A stretch of DNA of 64,000 nucleotides, taken from contig NZ_VTWH01000006.1 of assembly GCF_008369445.1 (NCBI RefSeq), positions 150,664 through 214,663 on the forward strand, given 5' to 3'. This document shows, piece after piece, positions 21,798-30,193 of the stretch. The notes beneath the pieces were generated by a model. It was not told the DNA's origin and made no database searches. It was given only the letters and a program-made list of their open reading frames with translations. Origin of the DNA: Aureimonas fodinaquatilis. GTDB taxonomy: Bacteria > Pseudomonadota > Alphaproteobacteria > Rhizobiales > Rhizobiaceae. Made by a program: the position numbers and the translations under genes. Position 1 is the stretch's first letter. The number at the start of each line of letters is the position of its first letter.

Positions 21798-23063
21798 TCA
21801 AGTGTTCATGGAGTCGAAGAAATCGCTGTTGGTTTTTGTCTGCTTCAATTTGTCATTCAGGAACTCAATGGCGTCGGTTGTGCCCATTGGTGCAAGAATT
21901 CGGCGCAGAACGAAGATTTTCTGCAGATCCTGACGCGGAACCAGGAGATCTTCCTTACGTGTACCGGATTTCAGAATATCCATTGCCGGGAATATGCGCT
22001 TGTCCGCAACCTTGCGATCCAGCACAATTTCAGAATTGCCCGTGCCCTTGAACTCTTCAAAAATAACCTCGTCCATGCGCGAGCCGGTATCGATCAGCGC
22101 AGTGGCGATGATTGTCAGGGAGCCACCTTCTTCAATATTACGCGCAGCACCGAAAAACCGCTTGGGCCTTTGCAATGCATTGGCATCAACACCACCGGTC
22201 AAAACCTTGCCGGATGAAGGAACAACGGTGTTGTAAGCGCGGCCCAGGCGGGTGATGGAATCCAGAAGAATAACAACATCACGGCCATGCTCAACAAGGC
22301 GTTTTGCCTTTTCAATCACCATCTCGGCAACCTGAACGTGGCGTGTTGCAGGCTCGTCAAAAGTTGACGAAACAACCTCACCCTTAACCGAGCGCTGCAT
22401 GTCGGTCACTTCTTCCGGACGCTCGTCGATCAGCAGAACAATGAGATAGCATTCCGGGTGGTTTGCAGTGATTGAGTGAGCGATGTTCTGCAAAAGTACG
22501 GTTTTACCGGTGCGTGGAGGCGCAACGATCAAGCCACGCTGGCCTTTGCCCAAAGGTGCCACGAGATCGATAACGCGAGCAGACAGGTCTTTTTTCGTGG
22601 GGTCGCCAATTTCCATTTTGAACCGCTCATTCGGATAAAGCGGGGTCAGATTGTCAAAATGGCTCTTATGGCGAATTTTTTCCGGGTCATCAAAGTTGAT
22701 TGTGTTGACCTTCAGCAGTGCGAAATAGCGCTCGCCATCCTTGGGTCCGCGAATTGGCCCTTCAACCGTATCGCCAGTTTTCAATGAAAACCTGCGAAGC
22801 TGGGAGGGCGAAATGTAGATATCATCGGGCCCAGGAAGATAGTTGGCTTCCGGGGAGCGCAGAAAGCCAAATCCATCCTGCAGAACTTCAACCACGCCCT
22901 CGCCGATAATTTCGACGTCCTGCCCGGCCAGTTGCTTCAATATGGCAAAAAGCAGTTCCTGCTTTCGCAGCACGGAGGCATTTTCAACACCATTTTCTTC
23001 CGCAAAGGCAATAAGTTCGGGCGCTGTTTTGTTTTTAAGATCCTGGAGTTTAAGCTCAGGCAT
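21798..23063 (-). CDS. rho: Transcription termination factor Rho
   Basis: The 421-residue RNA-dependent ATPase/helicase hexamer ends many transcripts. Visible: the Rho-N helix ([20 protein letters not shown]), the cold-shock RNA-binding domain ([23 protein letters not shown]), Walker [25 protein letters not shown] and the central-channel segments. The start is the ATG at 23063 ([12 protein letters not shown]) with GGTGGAG upstream. About 200 bases of non-coding leader separate it from gntK; Rho often autoregulates through such leaders in other bacteria, but no specific site could be assigned here. Confidence 0.98.
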   Translation of the reverse strand: MPELKLQDLKNKTAPELIAFAEENGVENASVLRKQELLFAILKQLAGQDVEIIGEGVVEVLQDGFGFLRSPEANYLPGPDDIYISPSQLRRFSLKTGDTVEGPIRGPKDGERYFALLKVNTINFDDPEKIRHKSHFDNLTPLYPNERFKMEIGDPTKKDLSARVIDLVAPLGKGQRGLIVAPPRTGKTVLLQNIAHSITANHPECYLIVLLIDERPEEVTDMQRSVKGEVVSSTFDEPATRHVQVAEMVIEKAKRLVEHGRDVVILLDSITRLGRAYNTVVPSSGKVLTGGVDANALQRPKRFFGAARNIEEGGSLTIIATALIDTGSRMDEVIFEEFKGTGNSEIVLDRKVADKRIFPAMDILKSGTRKEDLLVPRQDLQKIFVLRRILAPMGTTDAIEFLNDKLKQTKTNSDFFDSMNT

Positions 23064-23266
23064 AGGATTGATTGCTCCACCTCGCACGGCCAGAAATGAC
23101 CGGTGAGTCGACTATTTGAATGAGAGAACGCAAGCCAGAAACTGAAAGGAATATCGTTTGGCGATGCTGTGTGATCGGGAGGTGTGAACCTGCGCCGATG
23201 AAAGGCGGGATAAGCGGCATATAAACCGACTTGAGCCTGTGCGCAAGAGTTGGCCGCTTCCGGAGA

Positions 23267-23776
23267 TCAGATATTTGGCGCCAATGCCTGAAGGGCCGCG
23301 CTGACAACTTGTTCAGGATTTTCCTCGACGCTGATCACAATGCCATTCTCGTCGCTTTGCAGCGGCTCCAGAGCGTCAAACTGTGAATTCAGCAGCGACA
23401 GTGGCATATAATGATCGGAGCGCCTGGACATGCGCTCCCCGACAAGTTGCACCGGGGCATCAAGCTGCAGAAAGCGCAGATCAGCCTCAGTTCCCTGCAA
23501 AATGTCCCTGTAGCGACGCTTGAGTGCGGAACAGGTTATGACCGTGTTGACGCCCTCTTTGGATTTCTGCGTCATCCAGTCTCGGATTGTTTCCAGCCAG
23601 GGTTGACGATCCTGATCGTCAAGCGGAATTCCAGCCGACATTTTGGCAATGTTGCTGGCAGGATGAAACTCGTCACCTTCAGCAAAAGTCCAGTTCAGGG
23701 CGTTGGCAATTGCCTTTGCAGTGGTCGTCTTCCCCACTCCCGAAGGCCCCATGACCATGATGCAAACTGCCCGCAT
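23267..23776 (-). CDS. gntK: Gluconokinase-like P-loop kinase (GntK family)
   Basis: The 169-residue product has the Walker A MVMGPSGVGKTTTAKAIA near residue 7, the gluconokinase signature EGDEFHPASNIAKM, SALKRRYRDILQG and the lid LSRRSDHYMPLSLL (seen here as MSRRSDHYMPLSLL). Known reaction: ATP + D-gluconate to 6-phosphogluconate, feeding the Entner-Doudoroff or pentose phosphate pathway. The start is set by GGAGGTCAC before the ATG at 23776. It sits between hemJ and rho, which are usually closer neighbours in related genomes, so it may be an insertion into the cluster (inference). Confidence 0.88.
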   Translation of the reverse strand: MRAVCIMVMGPSGVGKTTTAKAIANALNWTFAEGDEFHPASNIAKMSAGIPLDDQDRQPWLETIRDWMTQKSKEGVNTVITCSALKRRYRDILQGTEADLRFLQLDAPVQLVGERMSRRSDHYMPLSLLNSQFDALEPLQSDENGIVISVEENPEQVVSAALQALAPNI

Positions 23777-23813
23777 GTGACCTCCGACGAACCAGACCTT
23801 TTGCCCAATTGCA

Positions 23814-24323
23814 TCAAAATGGTTTGACCACAACCAGAATAACAATCAACACCATCAAAACTGTGGGCACTTCGTTCATTGTGCGCCAGAATTTTGGACC
23901 TCGACGGTTCTGGTCACGTTCAAAACGGCGCTGCGATCCTGAAAGGAAGCCGTGGACGCCCGACAGAACCAGGACCAGCGCAATTTTCGCATGCAGCCAA
24001 CCACCTTGAAAGCTGAAGATCCAGGCAAGCCACAGGCCAGCCGACCAGGTCACGATCATGGCAGGGTTGATGATGGCTTTCAGCAATCTGCGTTCCATAA
24101 CCTTGAAGGTTTCAGATTGTTGCGTGCCGGGTGCCGTTTCGGAATGGTAGACAAACAGCCTTGGCAGATACAGCATGCCCGCCATCCATGAAATGACGGC
24201 AATGACATGCAGTGCCTTCACCCATAAAATGGCTTCCGGTGGCACAAAGGCGAACATGCCAATAATCAACGCAGCGCTTGCAACTGCCATAATAACCAGT
24301 TGCCGACTTTTGCTAATGGCCAT
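23814..24323 (-). CDS. hemJ: Protoporphyrinogen IX oxidase HemJ
   Basis: This roughly 170-residue integral membrane protein of the UPF0093/HemJ family has four predicted transmembrane segments and the family motif VKALHVIAVISWMAGMLYLPRLFVYH, with the conserved histidines. Known role: oxidation of protoporphyrinogen IX to protoporphyrin IX in organisms lacking HemG/HemY. The adjacency to hemE in the same direction (14-base gap) supports a heme operon. The ATG at 24323 fits the AAGGGG ribosome-binding site better than the one at 24329, which is too close. Confidence 0.92.
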   Translation of the reverse strand: MAISKSRQLVIMAVASAALIIGMFAFVPPEAILWVKALHVIAVISWMAGMLYLPRLFVYHSETAPGTQQSETFKVMERRLLKAIINPAMIVTWSAGLWLAWIFSFQGGWLHAKIALVLVLSGVHGFLSGSQRRFERDQNRRGPKFWRTMNEVPTVLMVLIVILVVVKPF

Positions 24324-24337
24324 CAGCATTTCCCCTT

Positions 24338-25363
24338 TTATCGATTTCGAACCCGTTTAATCAAATTCTCAACATGATCAATCGGCGCATTGGGCGTGAT
24401 ACCATGGCCAAGATTAAAGATAAGTGGTCCCTGCCCCAATTCTTCCAGGATGCGGTCCACACCTTCTTCCAGAGCCCTGCCCCCGGCTATCAAGCGCATC
24501 GGGTCCAGATTGCCCTGCACAGGACTGGATTGCTGCAGGTTTTTCGCCGCTTCCATGGAGATTGACCAGTCAAGTCCCAGCGCAGTGACGCCAGTGCCTT
24601 TTCTGTAGTTTTCCAGGCGCGAACTCGCGCCTTTGGCAAAGCCGATAATTTTGGCGTCTGGTACGACAGTGCGCACCCGATCAATCAAACGGCGCGTTGG
24701 CTTGATGACGAAGCGTTCAAAGCTCTGTTCGTCCAGAATGCCCGCCCAACTGTCGAATATCTGCACGCAATCGGCACCGGCCTGCAACTGCCAGACAAGG
24801 TAATCAGCCGACATATCCGCAAGAACATTCAGAAGCTGTTCCATGGCCTGCGGATTTTGATAACCGAACATCCTGGCTGGCCCCTGATCGGGTGTTCCAT
24901 GGCCAGCGATCATGTAGGTTGCGACGGTCCATGGCGCGCCACAGAAACCGATCAAGGTTGTTTCGTCCGGCAATGTGCCCCGCAGCCGGCTGACGGTTTC
25001 GATCACAGGCGCAAGATGAGCTTTGGTGTTTGTCGGATCCAGATGATCAACGCCATCTGCGTCCAGCGGATCAAGCAGCGGACCCTCGCCTGCTACAAAG
25101 CGTACATTACGGTTCAAAGCATCGGGGATAACCAGAATATCTGAAAACAGAATGGCTGCATCGAAGCCAAATCGGCGGATGGGCTGTAACGTCACCTCGC
25201 TTGCAAGTTCCGGGTTGTAGCAAAGATCGAGAAAACTTCCTGCCTTTTCCCGGACAGCCCGGTATTCCGGCAGATAGCGTCCTGCCTGCCGCATCAGCCA
25301 GATTGGTGGCGTTGGCAGAGTTTCGCCTGAAAGTACGCGGAGCATTTTTCGATTTTGCATCAT
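24338..25363 (-). CDS. hemE: Uroporphyrinogen decarboxylase
   Basis: The 341-residue enzyme decarboxylates the four acetate side chains of uroporphyrinogen III to give coproporphyrinogen III. Signatures: [17 protein letters not shown] near the N-terminus and [16 protein letters not shown] in the middle. The start is one of two adjacent ATGs (25363/25360) after ACAGGATTG; a GTG at 25393 is unlikely. It begins the hemE-hemJ unit and transcribes away from the proposed oriC. hemE bordering oriC is an established arrangement in Caulobacter, Rickettsia and Sinorhizobium. Confidence 0.98.
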   Translation of the reverse strand: MMQNRKMLRVLSGETLPTPPIWLMRQAGRYLPEYRAVREKAGSFLDLCYNPELASEVTLQPIRRFGFDAAILFSDILVIPDALNRNVRFVAGEGPLLDPLDADGVDHLDPTNTKAHLAPVIETVSRLRGTLPDETTLIGFCGAPWTVATYMIAGHGTPDQGPARMFGYQNPQAMEQLLNVLADMSADYLVWQLQAGADCVQIFDSWAGILDEQSFERFVIKPTRRLIDRVRTVVPDAKIIGFAKGASSRLENYRKGTGVTALGLDWSISMEAAKNLQQSSPVQGNLDPMRLIAGGRALEEGVDRILEELGQGPLIFNLGHGITPNAPIDHVENLIKRVRNR

Positions 25364-25421
25364 CAATCCTGTTTTGGTCCTGCGGAAGTTCACAGGCCGT
25401 GGCGGTTATCCTCCTAGAAAA

Positions 25422-25474
25422 GAATCCTGATAGATCTGGATTCTAATTCTATGAGTCAGTGGATTGCATGAATC
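25422..25474. promoter_or_regulatory. Cluster of four GANTC (CcrM methylation) sites
   Basis: GAATC 25422, GATTC 25439, GAGTC 25453 and GAATC 25470 have start-to-start spacing of 17, 14 and 17 bp. Further sites are at 25785, 25848 and 25853. GANTC is the target of the cell-cycle methyltransferase CcrM in alphaproteobacteria. The cluster also lies in the hemE promoter region. Confidence 0.65.
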
Positions 25475-25547
25475 CCCAGAGGAAGGCCATTCGGCAGGCC
25501 ATTTCTGACGCAATTGAAAGTGCCTGTCAGTCAATTTTCCAACAGAC

Positions 25548-25556
25548 TGTGGAAAA
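25548..25556 (-). promoter_or_regulatory. DnaA-box-like site
   Basis: The complement TTTTCCACA differs from the consensus TTATCCACA at one position and satisfies TTWTNCACA. It lies at the left edge of the AT-rich stretch of the proposed origin. Confidence 0.6.
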
Positions 25557-25690
25557 GTTCCAATTTTGGAGAAAATATATCAGTGTTTTCAAATGGTTAA
25601 ATCCAGAAGGCTGATTATTTTCCATTTGAATTGTCATTGGACAGACTGTGAAATCCGACTTTGGTTTTCCACGATACACGATACGCGCAG

Positions 25691-25725
25691 TCCACAGGCT
25701 GGAATTGCACCAGACCTGTGGATGA
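25691..25725. promoter_or_regulatory. Inverted pair of DnaA-box-like half sites
   Basis: TCCACAGG (25691-25698) and CCTGTGGA (25715-25722) are exact inverted copies, extended by CTGG/CCAG on the inside. The right arm forms TGTGGATGA, whose complement TCATCCACA is one base from the DnaA box. The left arm matches the box less well. Confidence 0.5.
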
Positions 25726-25956
25726 AGCATGTTGTTACCAACAGGCTTTTGCGACCGGACACGCTGACAGCATATTTGTTCAGTGATTCCCACAAGCGGT
25801 GCGAAATTACGGGGGCAAAGTTCGCAACGTCCTTGCCACAAGGGGTAGAATCGAGTCCCTGCCCCTTCACACCGCTGCTGAATGGAATATTCTCGCGTTT
25901 GAGAAAGCCGAAAAGTCGATCCAATCATATAAACACGACAAAAACGGAGACGTCAG

Positions 25957-26574
25957 GTGGGGGCATCAGATCAGGCCAACCAGACTATTGTTCTGGCTTC
26001 AGGCAGTGAGCATCGCAGAAAACTTCTTGAGAATGCCGGCGTGGCAGTGTCTGTCACCCGCTCGCAGATTGATGAGCGCGCAGTTGAAGTTCCGATGCTG
26101 AAGGGCGGCGTTGGCCCGGAAGATATCGCGCTGGTTCTGGCGCAGGCCAAGGCTGAGAATGTGTCCGAACGCTCGCCAGGGGCTTATGTCATCGGGGCCG
26201 ACCAGACATTGGAGCTTGATGGCGAACTTCTGCACAAGCCAGATACGATGGAAGCTGCAAGGCGAACATTGTTGAAGCTGTCCGGCCAGACCCATCGTTT
26301 GCACAGTGCCTATTGTATTGTCAGAAATTCTGAAGTTTTAAAGAGCCGGGTCGAAAGTGCAGAAATAGAATTTCGCGATCTGACTCCAGAAGAAATTGGA
26401 CAATATCTTGGTAAAACAGGTGAAATTGCATTGTCCAGTGTCGGCTGTTACCAGATAGAAGGCAGGGGTCTGCAGCTTATAAAAGGCATAAGAGGGAACT
26501 TCTTTACAATTGTCGGGCTGCCAATGCTGCCTTTGCTGAACGATTTGCGTGAGCTTGGATTGCTGAATGACTGA
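25957..26574 (+). CDS. maf: Maf-family nucleotide pyrophosphatase
   Basis: This 205-residue Maf/HAM1-superfamily hydrolase has the N-terminal LASGSEHRRKLLENAGV (a variant of the LASxSPRR motif), the catalytic GADQTLELDG and HKP, and the segment KTGEIALSSVGCYQIEGRG. Known: these proteins hydrolyse non-canonical or modified nucleoside triphosphates (dTTP/UTP/m7GTP-type pyrophosphatases). The start is a GTG at 25957 with GGAGACGTCAG before it. It is the first gene right of the proposed oriC and overlaps aroE by 8 bases. The RP001/PpsR gene that borders oriC in Caulobacter and Rickettsia is absent here. Confidence 0.93.
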   Translation: MGASDQANQTIVLASGSEHRRKLLENAGVAVSVTRSQIDERAVEVPMLKGGVGPEDIALVLAQAKAENVSERSPGAYVIGADQTLELDGELLHKPDTMEAARRTLLKLSGQTHRLHSAYCIVRNSEVLKSRVESAEIEFRDLTPEEIGQYLGKTGEIALSSVGCYQIEGRGLQLIKGIRGNFFTIVGLPMLPLLNDLRELGLLND

Positions 26575-27421
26575 TATGACTCAAACCGGACCGCGGGCAT
26601 TTGTTACCGGCTGGCCGATCTGGCACTCGCGATCACCGATGATCCATCAACACTGGCTTCAGCAATTCCAAATTGTTGGCTCATACGAGCGAGTGGGGGT
26701 TCCGCCCGAGGAAATTGGCGAGTTTCTGACATCATTCAGAGATCAGGGCTTTGCAGGCGGCAATGTCACCATACCGCACAAGGAAGTCGCCTTCGCTGCG
26801 GTCGACAGGCATGATGCCGCCGCTACAGCTATCGGCGCAGTCAATACACTCTGGTACGAAGGCGATGTCCTTGTTGGCGGCAATACTGATGCCTACGGTT
26901 TCGCAACCAATCTGGACGAGCGTTTGAAAGGCTGGCGTGAGGCGGAAGAGGCCTTGGTGCTGGGTGCCGGCGGCGCTGCCAGAGCGGTAGTTCACGCAGT
27001 ATTGGAAGCAGGCATTTCAAGGGTGCGAATTGTCAATCGCAATGCCGGGCGGGCCCGGTCTGTGGCGGATGAATTTGGCAGCAACGTGCATGGGCATGGC
27101 TTGGAAGACGAGACAGACCTGATCGGCCGCGCGGACTTGCTGATCAACACCCGCCCGGCATTCCTGCGGGATGATGGCGAGGCAGAGGAGGCTTTTGACC
27201 TGACCGGTCTGCCTGATGGAGCGTTGGTAACCGACATTGTCTACACACCGCTTGAAACGCCGATTTTAAAAGCTGCTCGGGAAGCTGGCCACAAAACTGC
27301 TGACGGGCTGGGAATGCTCCTGCATCAGGCGGTACCCGGTTTTGAAAAATGGTTTGGCGTGAGCCCTGTGGTGGATGCCACGCTGCGCAGCAGGCTTCTG
27401 GCTGACATTGAGCGAGTGTAA
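26567..27421 (+). CDS. aroE: Shikimate dehydrogenase
   Basis: The 284-residue NADPH-dependent enzyme converts 3-dehydroshikimate to shikimate in aromatic amino acid synthesis. Visible: the shikimate-binding HSRSPMIH, NVTIPHKE with the catalytic lysine, NTDAYGFATNL with the catalytic aspartate, and the nucleotide motif GAGGAARAVVHA. It starts inside the end of maf and is followed closely by coaE, so maf-aroE-coaE is a translationally coupled operon moving away from the origin. Confidence 0.97.
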   Translation: MTDMTQTGPRAFVTGWPIWHSRSPMIHQHWLQQFQIVGSYERVGVPPEEIGEFLTSFRDQGFAGGNVTIPHKEVAFAAVDRHDAAATAIGAVNTLWYEGDVLVGGNTDAYGFATNLDERLKGWREAEEALVLGAGGAARAVVHAVLEAGISRVRIVNRNAGRARSVADEFGSNVHGHGLEDETDLIGRADLLINTRPAFLRDDGEAEEAFDLTGLPDGALVTDIVYTPLETPILKAAREAGHKTADGLGMLLHQAVPGFEKWFGVSPVVDATLRSRLLADIERV

Positions 27422-27453
27422 TCGGTTTGGGCCAAGCTGCTGAGCATAAGCCG

Positions 27454-28032
27454 ATGGTGATCCTGGGTTTAACCGGATCCATCGGAATGGGAAAATCCAC
27501 CACGGCGGACATGTTTGCCGAATTGGGTGTGCCGATCCATTCGGCGGATGCCGCCGTGCACGCCATCTATTCCGGGCCGGACGCAAAGCTGATCGAAAAG
27601 CAGTTTCCGGGAACAGTGATTGATGGTGTCGTGGACCGCGGAAAGCTGGCAGCGCAGGTTTTGGACAGGCCGGAAGCGTTGAGTATCCTCGAAAAGCTTG
27701 TTCATCCTCTGGTTCGCCAGGCCGAGACCGAGTTTTTGAAACAGGCGCGTGAGGCGGGCAGGACGCTGGTGGTTCTGGACATACCCTTGTTGTTTGAGAC
27801 GGGCAGGGAAGCGGCGGTGGATGCGGTGCTTGTTGTAACCGCGCCAGCCGATGTGCAGCGGCAGCGTGTGTTCGCCCGGCCGGGAATGACTTTGGAAAAA
27901 CTTCGGAACATTCTGGCGCGGCAAATGCCGGATGAGGAAAAACGGCAGAAGGCGGATTTTATCATCGATACGTCGCTGGGGTTGGATCATGCACGTAAAG
28001 AGGTTGCCAGCATTGTGAACGAGCTCGGTTAA
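27454..28032 (+). CDS. coaE: Dephospho-CoA kinase
   Basis: This 192-residue P-loop kinase performs the last step of coenzyme A synthesis. Walker A is GLTGSIGMGKSTTADMF close to the N-terminus, followed by HSADAAVH (substrate site) and the lid/CoA-binding helices. I place the start at the ATG at 27454 because the P-loop normally begins within the first few residues; an in-frame TTG at 27427 would add nine residues. Neither has a strong ribosome-binding site, consistent with coupling to aroE six bases upstream of the TTG. Confidence 0.96.
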   Translation: MVILGLTGSIGMGKSTTADMFAELGVPIHSADAAVHAIYSGPDAKLIEKQFPGTVIDGVVDRGKLAAQVLDRPEALSILEKLVHPLVRQAETEFLKQAREAGRTLVVLDIPLLFETGREAAVDAVLVVTAPADVQRQRVFARPGMTLEKLRNILARQMPDEEKRQKADFIIDTSLGLDHARKEVASIVNELG

Positions 28033-28098
28033 CTGGGCCAAAGCAGTTGCTTCCATCAGTCCGGCCATGCACAAAGGGCGCGACACTGGGGATGTGGC

Positions 28099-28812
28099 AT
28101 GCGTGAAATTGTATTTGATACGGAAACAACAGGGCTGGATTTCGCTGCGGATCGGGTTATCGAAATCGGTGGCATTGAACTGTTGAACCACATTCCCTCC
28201 GGGCGGGAGTTTCACTGCTTCATTCGCCCGGCCTCACGCAAAGTCGACCCGGGCGCCTATGACATTCACGGGATTTCAGACGACTTTCTGAAAGACAAGC
28301 CGCTTTTTGCCGATGTTGTCGAACAGTTTCTGGAGTTTTTCGACGGCGCAATGCTGATCGCGCACAATGCTGCGTTTGACATACGCTTTCTCAACGCGGA
28401 GCTGGACAGGCTGGGTCGCCCCCCGATCGAGCAAAGCCGCGTTATCGATACGCTGCCAATGGCGCGGCGAAAATTTCCAATGGCTCCAGCCACTCTGGAC
28501 GCGCTGTGCTCGCGATTTCAGATTGATACGTCAAAGCGTGACAAACACGGCGCGCTGGTCGACTCCGAGCTTCTGGCGCAGGTTTACATTGAGCTGATTG
28601 GCGGGCGGCAGGCAGCATTGCTGCTTGGAACCGATGATCAGAAATCACGCTCGTTCAACGATGCAGACGATTTGATTGTGGAGATAAGGCCTCGACCAGT
28701 GCCTTTGCCATCGCGCCTGGATGCAGCAGATATGGCGCGCCATGTGGCCTTTGTTCAATCACTTGGCAGTGAGACCTTGTGGCAGAAATATCTTCCGGTC
28801 GAAGGCGAATAG
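28099..28812 (+). CDS. dnaQ: DNA polymerase III epsilon subunit (3'-5' proofreading exonuclease)
   Basis: The 237-residue DEDDh exonuclease shows Exo I FDTETTGLDF (residues 6-15), Exo II AHNAAFDIRFLNAEL and Exo III KHGALVDSELLAQVY with the H-x4-D. The C-terminal tail after about residue 190 would bind the polymerase alpha subunit. Known role: proofreading during replication. It is the last plus-strand gene of the maf-aroE-coaE-dnaQ run. A second replisome gene, holA, lies on the other side of the origin. Confidence 0.97.
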   Translation: MREIVFDTETTGLDFAADRVIEIGGIELLNHIPSGREFHCFIRPASRKVDPGAYDIHGISDDFLKDKPLFADVVEQFLEFFDGAMLIAHNAAFDIRFLNAELDRLGRPPIEQSRVIDTLPMARRKFPMAPATLDALCSRFQIDTSKRDKHGALVDSELLAQVYIELIGGRQAALLLGTDDQKSRSFNDADDLIVEIRPRPVPLPSRLDAADMARHVAFVQSLGSETLWQKYLPVEGE

Positions 28813-28836
28813 CAATTGCGACAAAGCAAATGACCA

Positions 28837-28875
28837 GGGCCCCTCAAGTGATCGAATGATCACAGGAAAGGGCCC
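28837..28875. terminator. Nested hairpin between convergent dnaQ and secB
   Basis: An outer GGGCCC (28837-28842 / 28870-28875) and an inner GTGATC-GAAT-GATCAC (28848-28863) form a two-part stem separated by an interior loop. The genes on both sides converge here, so it probably terminates both. Confidence 0.6.
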
Positions 28876-28906
28876 GGGTCGGACGATTTTGCTTACCGTC
28901 GGGTCA

Positions 28907-29401
28907 TCAGGAAGCCTGGACCTGCTGACGAGCGCGCTCTTCGGCCATTCGTTGCTGGAAAAGCGCAGCGAAGTCGATCGGGTCGACCATCAGCGGTGGG
29001 AATCCGCCATTGCGTGTCAGGTCAGAGATGATCTGACGTGCAAACGGGAACAGCAGGCGCGGACACTCGATGAACAGAACCGGCAGAATGTGCTCCTGAG
29101 GGAAATTCTGCAGGCGGAAAATGCCACCATACTGCAATTCGATCAGAAACAGTGACTCGGCGCCTTCGCCAGCGCGGGCGTTGAGCGTCAGCTTGACGTC
29201 ATATTCACCTTCGGCACCATTGACGGGCAGGGCACTGACGTTGACGCCAATGTTAATGGCTGGCGGGTTGGATTGTCCGCGCAGAGCTTCAGGAGCGTTA
29301 GGGCTCTCGAACGACAGATCCTTGATATACTGGGTCAGAACGTTCAGGCTTGGAGCGCTGGCCGGATTTGCCGCACCGTTCGCTGCTTCAGTGTCAGACA
29401 T
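28907..29401 (-). CDS. secB: Protein-export chaperone SecB
   Basis: The 164-residue cytosolic tetrameric chaperone keeps preproteins unfolded and delivers them to SecA. Family segments include [19 protein letters not shown] near the N-terminus, VKLTLNARA, and [27 protein letters not shown] near the C-terminus. It is downstream of fxsA on the same strand with a 102-base gap; the Tim44-like gene diverges from fxsA. This secB/fxsA/Tim44 arrangement is conserved in alphaproteobacteria. Confidence 0.97.
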   Translation of the reverse strand: MSDTEAANGAANPASAPSLNVLTQYIKDLSFESPNAPEALRGQSNPPAINIGVNVSALPVNGAEGEYDVKLTLNARAGEGAESLFLIELQYGGIFRLQNFPQEHILPVLFIECPRLLFPFARQIISDLTRNGGFPPLMVDPIDFAALFQQRMAEERARQQVQAS

Positions 29402-29503
29402 GGATTTTTCCTGATAATGTTCAACTTGTTGTCAGGTTGCGCTATCATGCATCGACAAGAGTGACAAGCAAACTGCGCAGCCCTGCAGCCTTTGCAGGCA
29501 AAT

Positions 29504-30010
29504 TCATCGCAATCTGTCTGGCCCGTCACCGGCATCATCGCGTGACCAGGGGCTGTTGTCATCTCTTCTGGAAAACTCGTCATCCTGCAGGTCGATAACG
29601 CCGCTGTCCGTTGAGGCTGGATTGCGCGTTCCCTCCCTCGTCATGGTCGTCTCCACCACCATGTGCCTTCTTGCTCGTGTCCACAAAAAGTCGCGAACCG
29701 GTGAGAGAAACAGCAGAAGGCCGAAAAAATCGGTCACAAATCCGGGAATGATCAACAGCAACGCAGCGATGAAAATCATCGCCGCATGGACAATTTCCCG
29801 GTCAGGAGCAACGCCGGCGCGCATCTGGGCCTGCGCAGATTGTAAAGTGGAATATCCCTGCCGTCGCAGAAGTACGATTCCCAGAATGAAAGAGAGCACC
29901 ACCAGCGCAAGAGTCCAGCCAATGCCGATTGCTTCGCCGACGGCAATGAAGACGCCGATTTCAACAAGGGGAAGGGCAACAATGCCCAGTAAAATGAATT
30001 TGGCGGGCAT
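29504..30010 (-). CDS. fxsA: FxsA family membrane protein
   Basis: The 168-residue protein has hydrophobic segments at the N-terminus (FILLGIVALPLVEIGVFIAVG), GWTLALVVLSFILGIVLL, and MIFIAALLLIIPGFVTDFFGLLLFLSPVRD, the last being the FxsA signature. It ends in a long charged, probably cytoplasmic tail. Known: E. coli FxsA overexpression suppresses F-plasmid exclusion of phage T7; the native function is unknown. It is divergent from the Tim44-like gene (183-base gap) and upstream of secB. Confidence 0.9.
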   Translation of the reverse strand: MPAKFILLGIVALPLVEIGVFIAVGEAIGIGWTLALVVLSFILGIVLLRRQGYSTLQSAQAQMRAGVAPDREIVHAAMIFIAALLLIIPGFVTDFFGLLLFLSPVRDFLWTRARRHMVVETTMTREGTRNPASTDSGVIDLQDDEFSRRDDNSPWSRDDAGDGPDRLR

Positions 30011-30193
30011 AAAGGTGTTTTGCTTTCCGATTCAAGGCCATGGCCGGTGGTTTTCGATAGGGTTAGACTTGCCGTCGCCCTCAACCAATGCAAATAGGTG
30101 ACATTGGCTCTGATTTGAATGCTGGCGCGCAAATGTCTATATGCCAATAGTGGCATTGTCACCGCGGGTGACTACTAGAAGGATCTGTATGGA

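Larger units (their letters stand above)
25420..25956. other. Probable chromosomal replication origin (oriC)
   Basis: This roughly 540-bp stretch has no plausible gene and lies between divergently oriented hemE (minus) and maf (plus). Seen: DnaA-box-like sequences TGTGGAAAA (25548-25556), TTTTCCACG (25665-25673) and TGTGGATGA (25717-25725); an AT-rich segment around 25555-25640; seven GANTC sites, four of them within 53 bp; and a repeated ACAGACTGTG at 25542-25551 and 25641-25650. Known: oriC adjoins hemE in several alphaproteobacteria. Context agrees: gene orientation switches here, parA/parB lie nearby and parS sites surround it. The exact unwinding element cannot be located without computation or experiment. 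Confidence 0.8.
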
